Below the pieces are notes generated by a model. It was not told the DNA's origin. It saw nothing but the letters and a program-made list of their open reading frames with translations, and ran no database searches. Below, one piece after another: positions 36,989 through 43,939 of a stretch of DNA of 64,000 nt (its first letter is position 1; each line of letters starts with the position of its first letter). The stretch comes from Chitinophaga varians (GTDB lineage Bacteria > Bacteroidota > Bacteroidia > Chitinophagales > Chitinophagaceae), in contig NZ_JACVFB010000007.1 of assembly GCF_014529945.1 (NCBI RefSeq), forward strand, positions 434,001 to 498,000. Direction: 5' to 3'. The translations under genes were made by a program, and so were the position numbers.

Positions 36989-38125
36989 ATGAAAAAACTC
37001 TTCTTTCTGCTGGCTGCAGCCTGTGCACAGCTGTCGGCCTATACCCAACAACCTTTTAATGGCCTTGACATGAACATGGGCAATCTTTCCCGGCTGTCAG
37101 ACGCCAAAACCCGGTCTATCAGTCCGGAGAACTTCACCGGTGAAGCCGGCAAAGGCGGTATGGCCACGCTGGAGCAGGGCAATGCCAGTCACGCTGCCAG
37201 AGAACTGGGACAGGGCTGGAAAGTGAATCCCTACATCTTCATAGAACCGGGTAAAACCGTTACGCTGGCCGAGATCAACGGCTCCGGCGCTATCCAGCAC
37301 ATCTGGATGACTCCTACCGGCAACTGGCGCTATAGTATTCTCCGCTTCTACTGGGACGATGAAACCACCCCTTCCGTGGAAGTGCCGGTGGGTGATTTCT
37401 TTGGCATGGGATGGGGTGAATATGCACATCTCAATTCCCTCGCGGTATGCGTTAATCCCGGCAGCGCCTTCAACTGCTACTGGTCCATGCCGTTCCGGAA
37501 AAAATGCCGGATCACCATGGAAAATATCCATACCGAAAAAATGACGCTGTATTACCAGATCGACTATACGCTGACAACCGTTCCTGAAGACGCAGGGTAT
37601 TTCCATGCGCAGTTCCGGCGCAGCAATCCCGTAAAAGACGCCAGCTATACCCTGGTAGATGGTATCCGCGGGAAAGGCCAATATGTAGGTACTTATCTTG
37701 CCTGGGGCGTTAATAACAACGGCTGGTGGGGAGAAGGCGAGATTAAATTTTTTATGGACGGCGATGGTAAATATCCTACCATCTGCGGTACCGGCACAGA
37801 GGACTATTTCTGCGGCTCCTATAATTTCGACGTTAAAGGGAAATATCAGGAGTTCTCTACGCCTTATGCCGGCCTGCCGCAGGTGATACGTCCTGACGGA
37901 CTGTATAAATCACAACAACGGTTCGGGCTGTACCGCTGGCATATCATGGACCCTGTCCGCTTTGAAAAAGAGCTGCGGGTAACCATTCAGGACCTGGGCT
38001 GGCGCAGTGGCGGCCGTTACCTGCCACAGCAGTCTGATATCAGCAGCGTAGTATTCTGGTACCAGCGGGAGCCACATGCACCGTTTCCAAAGCTGCCTTC
38101 CATGAATGAACTCGAAACCAATTAA
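36989..38125 (+). CDS. Secreted DUF2961 (GH172-type) glycoside hydrolase
   Basis: A 378-residue protein with a signal peptide (FFLLAAACAQLSAYTQQ). It has the DUF2961 hallmarks ENFTGEAGKGGMAT, IQHIWMTPTGNWRYSILRFYW, VPVGDFFGMGWGEY and GTGTEDYFCGSYNF, the last holding a glutamate expected at the active site. DUF2961 founded family GH172, whose known members act on alpha-D-fructofuranosides or alpha-D-arabinofuranosides and assemble as oligomers. It likely acts in the periplasm or outside the cell. The stop is followed at once by the second palindromic repeat element. Confidence 0.88.
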   Translation: MKKLFFLLAAACAQLSAYTQQPFNGLDMNMGNLSRLSDAKTRSISPENFTGEAGKGGMATLEQGNASHAARELGQGWKVNPYIFIEPGKTVTLAEINGSGAIQHIWMTPTGNWRYSILRFYWDDETTPSVEVPVGDFFGMGWGEYAHLNSLAVCVNPGSAFNCYWSMPFRKKCRITMENIHTEKMTLYYQIDYTLTTVPEDAGYFHAQFRRSNPVKDASYTLVDGIRGKGQYVGTYLAWGVNNNGWWGEGEIKFFMDGDGKYPTICGTGTEDYFCGSYNFDVKGKYQEFSTPYAGLPQVIRPDGLYKSQQRFGLYRWHIMDPVRFEKELRVTIQDLGWRSGGRYLPQQSDISSVVFWYQREPHAPFPKLPSMNELETN

Positions 38126-38127
38126 AA

Positions 38128-38235
38128 ATGACGAATGACGAATGACGAATTGAGAGCTTCCTTATCGCCAGGTTATTTAATAACCTTTGCGGGAGTGAGT
38201 CCTCAATTCGTCATTCGTCATTCGTCATTCGTCAT
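38128..38235. repeat. GAATGAC-type palindromic repeat element, copy 2
   Basis: Three left-arm heptamers (ATGACGA...) and four in the right arm (CGTCATT...) flank a centre with the inner inverted repeat AGGTTATT-TAATAACCT. The ends AATTGAG and CTCAATT match those of copy 1. It separates the GH172-type gene from the convergent ABC permease and could act as a two-way terminator. Confidence 0.8.
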
Positions 38236-38249
38236 TCCCTTTAGAGGGG

Positions 38250-39356
38250 TTATTCCCATTTAAACATCTTCACTGAGAGCACGGCGACAATAGCGGCCCA
38301 TACGGTTAAGCCGCCCAGTTCTACGGGCACCTGCCATATATGTGCGCCTTCAAAAGCGATCTTCCGCAGGCCGTCCACGAAGAAAGTGAGGGGCAGGTAT
38401 TCACAGAAAGTACGCAGCCATACCGGATAGTTTTCTACCGGGAAAAAGAGGCCACACAGCAATATCTGCGGCACCGTGATGGTATTGGCCACCGGCGCAA
38501 TGGAGCTTTCGTTGCGGATAACGCCGCTGATCATAAAGCCGATCCCGGTGAAGATCACCAGACCGAATACCGACAGCAGCAACATTTCGAGGAAAGTAAG
38601 GATACCATTGACCAGGGTGAAATCGAATGCGAAATAGCCCAGTGCGGTGATGATGATAAAGCAGATGATCTGAAACACCAGCCGGCTCAACATTTCGCCA
38701 AACAACAACGAAGCGCGGCTGATAGGCGTCACGAAAATACGTTTCAGCACCAGCGTATGCCGCAGGTTAAACAGCAGAAAAGCAGAACCGAATACGCCCG
38801 CCATCAGCAAAGAGAAGCCCAGCTGACCGGGAAGGATAAAATCGATCTGCCGGTATACGCGGCCGGGTATCGTTACCACGTCCAGTTTGGCCGCTACCGG
38901 TTGGCCCTGCAACACCTGTTGATTGATACGGCTGGTCACCTCCTGCAACGCAGCCTGTACCAGCGGCCGTTTGTCGGCCACCGCGCCGGAGCTGAACAGG
39001 GTGAGGCCATACTGCGGCACCGGGGCAGCCATTACCGGTGCGGGTATGCGGATGATGCCGGCGATGCGTCCTTTTTTCAGGGCTTTGAGTTGCGCCAGTG
39101 AATCTGTTTCTTTGGAGAGGCTAAAGATGCTGATCTCTTTTACAGCGCGGTATACAGGGCTGCTGGTATCACTGCCGGGCGCAATGGCCACCGGGATTTT
39201 CACCGCTGTGTTATCAACCATTGCACCGAACACCGTCACAAAAATGATGGGAAACAATAGGGCGAATACAACCGAAGTAGGGCTACGCAGGGTAGCAATC
39301 AGGCTAGCCCGGGCCATCACCAGACCGGCCCTGAGCTGACTATATTTTTTTGCCAT
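38250..39356 (-). CDS. ABC-2 type transporter permease
   Basis: A 368-residue membrane protein. One N-terminal helix (VFALLFPIIFVTVFGAMVD) is followed by a ~150-residue extracytoplasmic domain, then five helices near the C terminus, as in the ABC2_membrane_3/YhgE-DrrB class. LPLTFFVDGLRKIAFEG near the end is a typical ABC-2 motif. No ATPase gene is adjacent in the window, so the partner must be encoded elsewhere. The substrate is unknown (drug, lipid or peptide export are typical for the class). Confidence 0.85.
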   Translation of the reverse strand: MAKKYSQLRAGLVMARASLIATLRSPTSVVFALLFPIIFVTVFGAMVDNTAVKIPVAIAPGSDTSSPVYRAVKEISIFSLSKETDSLAQLKALKKGRIAGIIRIPAPVMAAPVPQYGLTLFSSGAVADKRPLVQAALQEVTSRINQQVLQGQPVAAKLDVVTIPGRVYRQIDFILPGQLGFSLLMAGVFGSAFLLFNLRHTLVLKRIFVTPISRASLLFGEMLSRLVFQIICFIIITALGYFAFDFTLVNGILTFLEMLLLSVFGLVIFTGIGFMISGVIRNESSIAPVANTITVPQILLCGLFFPVENYPVWLRTFCEYLPLTFFVDGLRKIAFEGAHIWQVPVELGGLTVWAAIVAVLSVKMFKWE

Positions 39357-39454
39357 AGGGAACCAAAGCTACAGTATTCTTTCAAAGATTCATTTTCCGG
39401 GAACATATTATATTTGCCCTTCACAACGCCGTCCCCTAATACCCAAGGCTACTC

Positions 39455-40531
39455 ATGAAAAAAGTGATCACAGGCAAAGACATCGTGCGCCAACTCAAAG
39501 CAGATCTGATCGGCAAAGACTCCTACCGCGGAGTTACGCTGACTTATACCTGGCTGGCTAATCAGTTTGGCCACTTTTCCCTCGGCTTCATCCCTACCTT
39601 CGTAGGTTATCTTATCCTGAAGCGACATCTCCCCGAACAACGGGCTTCCCTATACGCTGCAATGGCGGTGAGCCTTTTCTGGCTCACATTTGAAATCTTT
39701 AACTTCCTCGGGCCGCTGCTGTCGCGCAAATCCAGGAGCAGCTACGTCTTCCAGCCGGCATGGGGCAACATCGCTTTTGATACCATTACTGACCTGATGT
39801 ATTTCTGGTCCGGCGCATTGATGGCATCTATCCTTTGCGCCTATACGACAACAGCGCTGATCGCCCTGCTGGTATTAACGGTACTGGTGCTATATCCTGC
39901 CTATTATTGGTATCTCACGAAAATGTACCTGCAGGTGCCCTCCTATCCTTTCCAGTTCAGGCTGAGCCAGTGGAGCACCGAACATATCCCGGAAGGAGAC
40001 ATTGCGCTGGTGCGCCGTTTTCTGGACAACGAAGAACAGGGCATGCACCTGTTCCTCTTCGGCCCCAAACGCAGCGGTAAAACAAGCCTGAGCGTGGGCA
40101 TCGCCACAGAACTGTCCATCCGCCACCAGTCGGCCGTATACACCTCCGCCATGAAGCTGTACTGCATGTTCTTTGAACATGACGATGACAGCGCGGCCAA
40201 CGTATTATGGACCTGGCGGAAAGCTTCTATTCTGGTGATTGATGATATTAACCCGGGAGACCCTATCAAGGAAGATATTATTACACCCGAACGGTTCCTC
40301 AGCTTTGTCGATACCTTTTCTACCAACGATATAAACCGCACAGTACTCCGCCAGACCAATGTGATCTGGGTATTGGGAGATGATGACGCTTCCAGGAAAT
40401 TGTCGGAAAGATGGAAGGATATGTTGACGGGTATCGGCGTGGAGAAAGAGAAACTGCTGTCTCTCAATCTCCAGCTATATAGCCAGGCGCCTGCTGCTAA
40501 GGCAGAATATGATTTGCGTATGCAAAGCTGA
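39455..40531 (+). CDS. Membrane-anchored P-loop ATPase of unknown family
   Basis: A 358-residue protein. The N-terminal half has about four hydrophobic helices (FSLGFIPTFVGYLILKR; SLFWLTFEIFNFLG; then two between residues ~110 and 155). The cytoplasmic C-terminal half is a P-loop domain with Walker A GPKRSGKTS (residues 203-211) and a Walker B-like ASILVIDDINPGD (about 260-272), plus NVIWVLGDDDAS as a sensor-like strand. I do not recognise the family; the arrangement resembles AAA+/STAND or DnaC-like ATPases attached to a membrane. The end overlaps the convergent PAS-LuxR gene by 35 bases. Confidence 0.75.
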   Translation: MKKVITGKDIVRQLKADLIGKDSYRGVTLTYTWLANQFGHFSLGFIPTFVGYLILKRHLPEQRASLYAAMAVSLFWLTFEIFNFLGPLLSRKSRSSYVFQPAWGNIAFDTITDLMYFWSGALMASILCAYTTTALIALLVLTVLVLYPAYYWYLTKMYLQVPSYPFQFRLSQWSTEHIPEGDIALVRRFLDNEEQGMHLFLFGPKRSGKTSLSVGIATELSIRHQSAVYTSAMKLYCMFFEHDDDSAANVLWTWRKASILVIDDINPGDPIKEDIITPERFLSFVDTFSTNDINRTVLRQTNVIWVLGDDDASRKLSERWKDMLTGIGVEKEKLLSLNLQLYSQAPAAKAEYDLRMQS

Positions 40532-41231
40532 TCAGGTGGGTCAGGCTCTTTACCTCGAAACGTTTATACATCGGGATGATCCGTTTTTCAATGGCCGACT
40601 GGGACACCCCAAACCGGGCAGCGATCTCTTTAAAGGAAAAGCCCTCCGCTACCAGTGAAAGGGCTTCTTTTTCCTTTTCTGAAATAGCGTAGTGCCGGAA
40701 CAGTTGTTTATTGAGCTCTTCTTCAAAAGCCGATTTTTCCGGGCCATAGGCGGCGTAGCGCATCACGTTGCCCAGCTGAATACTTTCATTCTTCTGGGAA
40801 TGCCCGATGATGGCCGTTACCCTTCCTTCTTCCGTGGCAAAGACGCCTACCTTGGTAATCAGCGGCACATGGGTACCGTCTTTATGGATCTTTTTCAGTT
40901 CTATGGTAAAGCTGTACTGTTCGAGGTCTTTTGTTTTGTTATGCAGAAACATCAACGCTTTGTCGTTCAGCTCATTGGAGAAGGGAGCATATTCCGGCGC
41001 CGTGATGTTGACGAACGTCATCATGGTCATTTCATCATCCCGGTAGCCGAGAAGCGGCTCCCAGCCATCGGCATATAACATGCGGTTCTCTTTGAACGAA
41101 TAGATATAAATCGCCTCATCCGGAAACCGCCGGATGATCTGCTTAAAATGCTGTGCTTCCGGACTGCTCAGGTCGGCCGGTACGTCAGTAATAAATGTTT
41201 TGGAATAATGCCCCAGCTTATCAGGATCCAT
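40497..41231 (-). CDS. PAS-LuxR transcriptional regulator
   Basis: A 244-residue protein. An N-terminal PAS-like domain (IYIYSFKENRMLYADGWEPLLGY is split by motifs; later FTIELKKIHKDGTHVPLI) is joined to a C-terminal LuxR/GerE helix-turn-helix (ISEKEKEALSLVAEGFSF and FGVSQSAIEKRIIPMYKRF). There is no receiver domain, so it probably senses a ligand directly. A perfect 16-bp palindrome 37 bases upstream of its start is a candidate autoregulatory operator shared with the divergent small transcription unit. Confidence 0.85.
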   Translation of the reverse strand: MDPDKLGHYSKTFITDVPADLSSPEAQHFKQIIRRFPDEAIYIYSFKENRMLYADGWEPLLGYRDDEMTMMTFVNITAPEYAPFSNELNDKALMFLHNKTKDLEQYSFTIELKKIHKDGTHVPLITKVGVFATEEGRVTAIIGHSQKNESIQLGNVMRYAAYGPEKSAFEEELNKQLFRHYAISEKEKEALSLVAEGFSFKEIAARFGVSQSAIEKRIIPMYKRFEVKSLTHLISFAYANHILP

Positions 41232-41267
41232 TCGTTTTTATCATAAAAGTAAAAATAATATCACAAC

Positions 41268-41283
41268 CTGCGTAATTACGCAG
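41268..41283. promoter_or_regulatory. 16-bp perfect palindrome between divergent units
   Basis: CTGCGTAATTACGCAG is fully self-complementary. It lies 37 bases upstream of the PAS-LuxR gene and directly abuts the TTG (-33) element of the plus-strand promoter at 41284, the position expected for an operator controlling both directions. Confidence 0.55.
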
Positions 41284-41314
41284 TTGACTGATTATGAACC
41301 TACTGGTAATTTTG
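41284..41314 (+). promoter_or_regulatory. Bacteroidota-type promoter of an orphan transcript
   Basis: TTG at 41284-41286, a 20-base spacer and TAATTTTG at 41307-41314 match the Bacteroidota consensus TTG / TAnnTTTG. No long gene follows for 520 bases, but a strong terminator lies at 41711-41740, which defines a transcript of roughly 420 bases. Confidence 0.5.
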
Positions 41315-41333
41315 CGTCCGTAAACCATCCGAA

Positions 41334-41459
41334 ATGGATCTGCAGGAAAGACCGCTTAAGAGGCCTTTTGTCCAGCGAATTCACCCGGCTGATGGTCCGG
41401 CAAGGAGGCAAGAACCGGAGACCGCAGCAGGTAGTGGTTACAGCCCAAAAGTTGTTTAA
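41334..41459 (+). CDS. Possible 41-residue small protein
   Basis: An ATG-started ORF beginning 20 bases after the -7 element. The peptide starts MDLQERPLKRPFVQRIHP and ends AAGSGYSPKVV. It is basic in the first half, with no signal peptide, Cys or known motif. An overlapping 62-codon frame (41284-41472) starts inside the promoter and is less likely. Support is only position inside a promoter-terminator unit; it could be non-coding. Confidence 0.3.
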   Translation: MDLQERPLKRPFVQRIHPADGPARRQEPETAAGSGYSPKVV

Positions 41460-41465
41460 AGGAAT

Positions 41466-41624
41466 GTGTTAAAAACCGAGGAAAAGTTTGTTAGAAAAAG
41501 CCCCATCCTCATTGATGCAATGTCCCCCCAGGGATACAGCTACGGCGCATGGACCGGTCCAATCCAGGTCCATGCCTGTACTGACCCTGTACAGACACTG
41601 CTAATAGCCCCAAAAAAGTATTGA
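41466..41624 (+). CDS. Possible 52-residue small protein or peptide precursor
   Basis: A GTG-started ORF seven bases after the previous one, with AAAGGAA just upstream as a possible ribosome binding site. The peptide begins LKTEEKFVRKSPILIDA and continues SPQGYSYGAWTGPIQVHAC, ending in APKKY. The charged N terminus followed by a Gly/Ser/Tyr/Trp-rich C-terminal part resembles a leader-core layout, but no maturation enzyme is next to it. Treat as a candidate only. Confidence 0.3.
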   Translation: MLKTEEKFVRKSPILIDAMSPQGYSYGAWTGPIQVHACTDPVQTLLIAPKKY

Positions 41625-41710
41625 ATTTGTGTTAAGGTTGTCATGAGTTTTTTGACTGTTGAATTACCCCCGAATTGTTAATCCTACTAGTTTCAATTTT
41701 GAAGCAACCT

Positions 41711-41740
41711 GGCGAGGCTCCGGCCTCGCCATTTTATTTT
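41711..41740 (+). terminator. Strong intrinsic terminator of the orphan transcript
   Basis: An 8-bp perfect GC-rich stem (GGCGAGGC / GCCTCGCC) with a TCCG tetraloop is followed by ATTTTATTTT. No annotated gene ends upstream on this strand within 1.1 kb, so it implies a short RNA or small-ORF transcript starting near 41321. The rest of 41232-41833 holds the promoter, the palindrome and an operator-like repeat at 41749. Confidence 0.75.
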
Positions 41741-41748
41741 CGCTCAGC

Positions 41749-41772
41749 TTATCATGATCACTATCATGATAA
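41749..41772. promoter_or_regulatory. Operator-like inverted repeat before the kinase gene
   Basis: TTATCATGAT-cact-ATCATGATAA is a perfect 10-bp inverted repeat with a 4-base spacer, 62 bases before the start at 41834. A related sequence, ATATCATGATCATAT, lies at 42435-42449 across the start codon of the Nudix gene. Confidence 0.45.
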
Positions 41773-41833
41773 AAAAAAGATATGAGTATATTTGTTATAC
41801 CCGATTGTAACACCCAAAGAATATCCAGCAAAA

Positions 41834-42397
41834 ATGAAGATCATTATTTTCGGAGCTTCCGGTGCCGGCACCAGCACCCTGGCCAAAACATTTGCCAGAG
41901 AAAACGGTTACGAGCATCTTGAGGCGGACAATTACTACTGGCTCAAAACCGAACGGCCATACGAAACCAGGCGCGACCCTGCAGAACGGAACAGACTGTT
42001 CCTCGAAGACCTCCACAGCCACGATAAAGTAGTGGTGGCAGGTTCTATCTTTAAGTGGGACCCGGTCCTGTTTGAATCGTTTGACTTTGCCGTATTCCTC
42101 TGGCTGCCCCCGGATATCCGGATGCAACGCCTTATACTGCGGGAAAAACAACGCTATGGCTCCCTGCTGGAATCCGATCCCTGGCTCAAACAACACAACG
42201 CCGATTTCCTCGCCTGGGCATCCCGGTACGACGAACCCGGCTTCCCCAGCAGAAGCCTTACCCTCCATAAAGACTGGATCGGGCAACTGAAAATACCGGT
42301 ACTGGAAATTAAAGGAGACTTCCCGCTGGCAGAGAGACTGCAACGGATGCAGGAGAAACTCGCCGGCATCAAATGCCGGGAAGCCTCACGGCAGTAA
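41834..42397 (+). CDS. P-loop nucleoside/adenylate kinase-like protein
   Basis: A 187-residue protein starting at 41834 (MKIIIFGASGAGTSTLAKTF). The Walker A motif GASGAGTST sits at the N terminus; the lid-like region YETRRDPAERNRLFLED and VVVAGSIFKWDPVLFESFD follow, as in small FlaR/adenylate-kinase-like P-loop proteins annotated as AAA family. The substrate cannot be told. The downstream Nudix gene begins 50 bases after its stop, suggesting a nucleotide-metabolism or clean-up pair. Confidence 0.8.
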   Translation: MKIIIFGASGAGTSTLAKTFARENGYEHLEADNYYWLKTERPYETRRDPAERNRLFLEDLHSHDKVVVAGSIFKWDPVLFESFDFAVFLWLPPDIRMQRLILREKQRYGSLLESDPWLKQHNADFLAWASRYDEPGFPSRSLTLHKDWIGQLKIPVLEIKGDFPLAERLQRMQEKLAGIKCREASRQ

Positions 42398-42447
42398 GTC
42401 CCTGTTTCCGGCGTTGTCAGGTAACGGACCCCTCATATCATGATCAT

Positions 42448-42903
42448 ATGAAACAAAGTGCGGGCATTCTGCTCTACCGAAAAAACAACGACACAACGGA
42501 ATACTTCCTGGTACATCCCGGCGGGCCTTTCTTTGTTAAAAAAGATGCCGGACACTGGAGCATACCCAAAGGAGAAATAGAACCGGGAGAAGCGCCGCTG
42601 CAGGCGGCCATCCGCGAGTTTGAAGAAGAAACCGGCTACCGGCCGGAAGGGACGTTCATTCCCCTTCAGCCCATCACCCAGAAAGGCGGCAAGCAGGTGC
42701 TCTGCTGGGCCACCGAAGGTGACCTGAACCACGAAACCATCGTCGGCAATCTATTTGAGATAGAATGGCCACCGCGTTCCGGCAAAAAAAAACAGTTTCC
42801 CGAAATCGACCGGGCTGGCTGGTTCGATGCCGAGACCGCTAAGAAAATGATCAATTCACAACAGGCGGCATTCATCGATGAATTATCAGCAACCCAGGGC
42901 TGA
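42448..42903 (+). CDS. Nudix hydrolase
   Basis: A 151-residue protein starting at 42448 (MKQSAGILLYRKNNDTTEYF). The Nudix box GEIEPGEAPLQAAIREFEEE plus TGY is complete (G-x5-E-x7-REVEEE-type glutamates). The early segment VHPGGPFFVKKDAGHWSIPKG resembles the diadenosine-polyphosphate/MutT-like subgroup with a WSIPKG motif. The stop codon TGA is the centre of a palindromic repeat (42893-42915), so the C terminus QG comes from the repeat. Confidence 0.9.
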   Translation: MKQSAGILLYRKNNDTTEYFLVHPGGPFFVKKDAGHWSIPKGEIEPGEAPLQAAIREFEEETGYRPEGTFIPLQPITQKGGKQVLCWATEGDLNHETIVGNLFEIEWPPRSGKKKQFPEIDRAGWFDAETAKKMINSQQAAFIDELSATQG

Positions 42904-42915
42904 AGCCCTGGGCTA
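42893..42915. repeat. GGGCTGAAGCCC-type palindromic repeat, copy B
   Basis: CCCAGGGC-TGAA-GCCCTGGG is a perfect 8-bp stem followed by CTA. It lies at the end of the Nudix gene and supplies its stop codon; the same core recurs at 16373, 52341, 58060 and 59059. Confidence 0.75.
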
Positions 42916-42968
42916 CGTTCTGATAAGCAAAGATTTGCCGTTTTTGATGAAAGCGGAAACTTGATTGT

Positions 42969-43904
42969 TTACAGGTGCAGGTCGCGCGCTCCTTTCACTT
43001 CTGTGGAGATCTCGCCCAACATGGCGCCTGCATTGCAGTTCTGCCCAGTATACACTTTCACGAAATCAATGGCATTCAGCGTTACCGGTTGACCGCTGGC
43101 ATTCACAACGTTCGAAATATCCACCGTATTATATCCCAGCGCGGGAAACTCGCCCGAGTAGCTGTCGGTGTATCCCCATGCGAAAGCAAGGTTGGTGAGT
43201 ATCCCGCCGGACACCAATGTATTCACCAGTTTGGTACCGGTAAAGGTGACAGAGTCCTGATTGGGCGCCATGGCCGGATAGTAGTTATTGGCGGTATGAA
43301 ATGCATTGGCCTGCACATATCCGCTGTTACCCTGATTATCTCTCCAGTTCACATTGGTGCCCGCAGCATGTGGATTGTAATACGTGATCTGGTAGTTTTT
43401 GATGGTACCGGCCGCGTTGTACTCGCTGCCCGCCAGCTCATACCACGGATCATCAGGAATACCATTGGCATTGATATCCTGGCTTACCATCACAATGCCC
43501 GGCTCCGACCATTGATAGGTAGGGCCGGACGGGTTACCGTAGATACCCAGGTCGGCTCCTGTGCCATTCACCACGGAATGGTCGAACCCGAACACGATAT
43601 ACCCGCCGTAGCCGCCGAGCGAGACCATATTAGTGGTACTGCCCACCAGCGCCTGTGCTGCGGTAACAGAACCCAGTCCGGATTCATTGGTGTACTGTCC
43701 CGGTGCCGGCATGTACGTATATACGGTGCTGATAAGGGGACTGCTGGTCAGCGTGGCGGGCCGGATGGCCACATTGCCGGCAATACCAGTGCGTTGGGAT
43801 ACTGCTTCAGCCGTATTCGCCGTATCCGTCAAAGCATCTTTGCGGCAGGAAGGCGAGAAAAACAAGGTGGCCAGTGCGAATGCCGGCAGATAGGAAATTT
43901 TCAT
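42969..43904 (-). CDS. Surface lipoprotein without PKD domain, corrinoid module 2
   Basis: A 311-residue lipoprotein starting at 43904 (MKISYLPAFALATLFFSPSC, acylated Cys20). The domain matches the C-terminal part of the protein at 45640: GGYGGYIVFGFDHSVVN, WSEPGIVMVSQDINANGIPD, DDPWYELAGSEY, WRDNQGNSGYV, and the ending GEISTEVKGARDLHL. The Asp/Asn-rich loop DINANGIPDD looks like a calcium site. It is the last gene of the second riboswitch-controlled module. Relatives are often called cell surface or PKD-type proteins near B12 receptors. Direct binding of corrinoids is an inference from this context. Confidence 0.75.
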   Translation of the reverse strand: MKISYLPAFALATLFFSPSCRKDALTDTANTAEAVSQRTGIAGNVAIRPATLTSSPLISTVYTYMPAPGQYTNESGLGSVTAAQALVGSTTNMVSLGGYGGYIVFGFDHSVVNGTGADLGIYGNPSGPTYQWSEPGIVMVSQDINANGIPDDPWYELAGSEYNAAGTIKNYQITYYNPHAAGTNVNWRDNQGNSGYVQANAFHTANNYYPAMAPNQDSVTFTGTKLVNTLVSGGILTNLAFAWGYTDSYSGEFPALGYNTVDISNVVNASGQPVTLNAIDFVKVYTGQNCNAGAMLGEISTEVKGARDLHL

Positions 43905-43939
43905 ATGTTGTAAGGTTTGAGGAAAAAGAAGGAACGTGA

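Noticed and set aside
36119..38235. GAATGAC heptamer repeats as a CRISPR array
   Set aside because: Units are contiguous 7-mers in inverted arms with no regular spacers and no cas genes nearby.
38250..39356. ABC-2 permease as the lanthipeptide exporter
   Set aside because: It is about 12 kb away, lacks ATPase and peptidase domains, and is separated by unrelated genes.
41284..41472. 62-codon TTG-started ORF
   Set aside because: The start lies in the promoter -33 element, so it would not be transcribed from its first codon; the ORF at 41334 is the better candidate.
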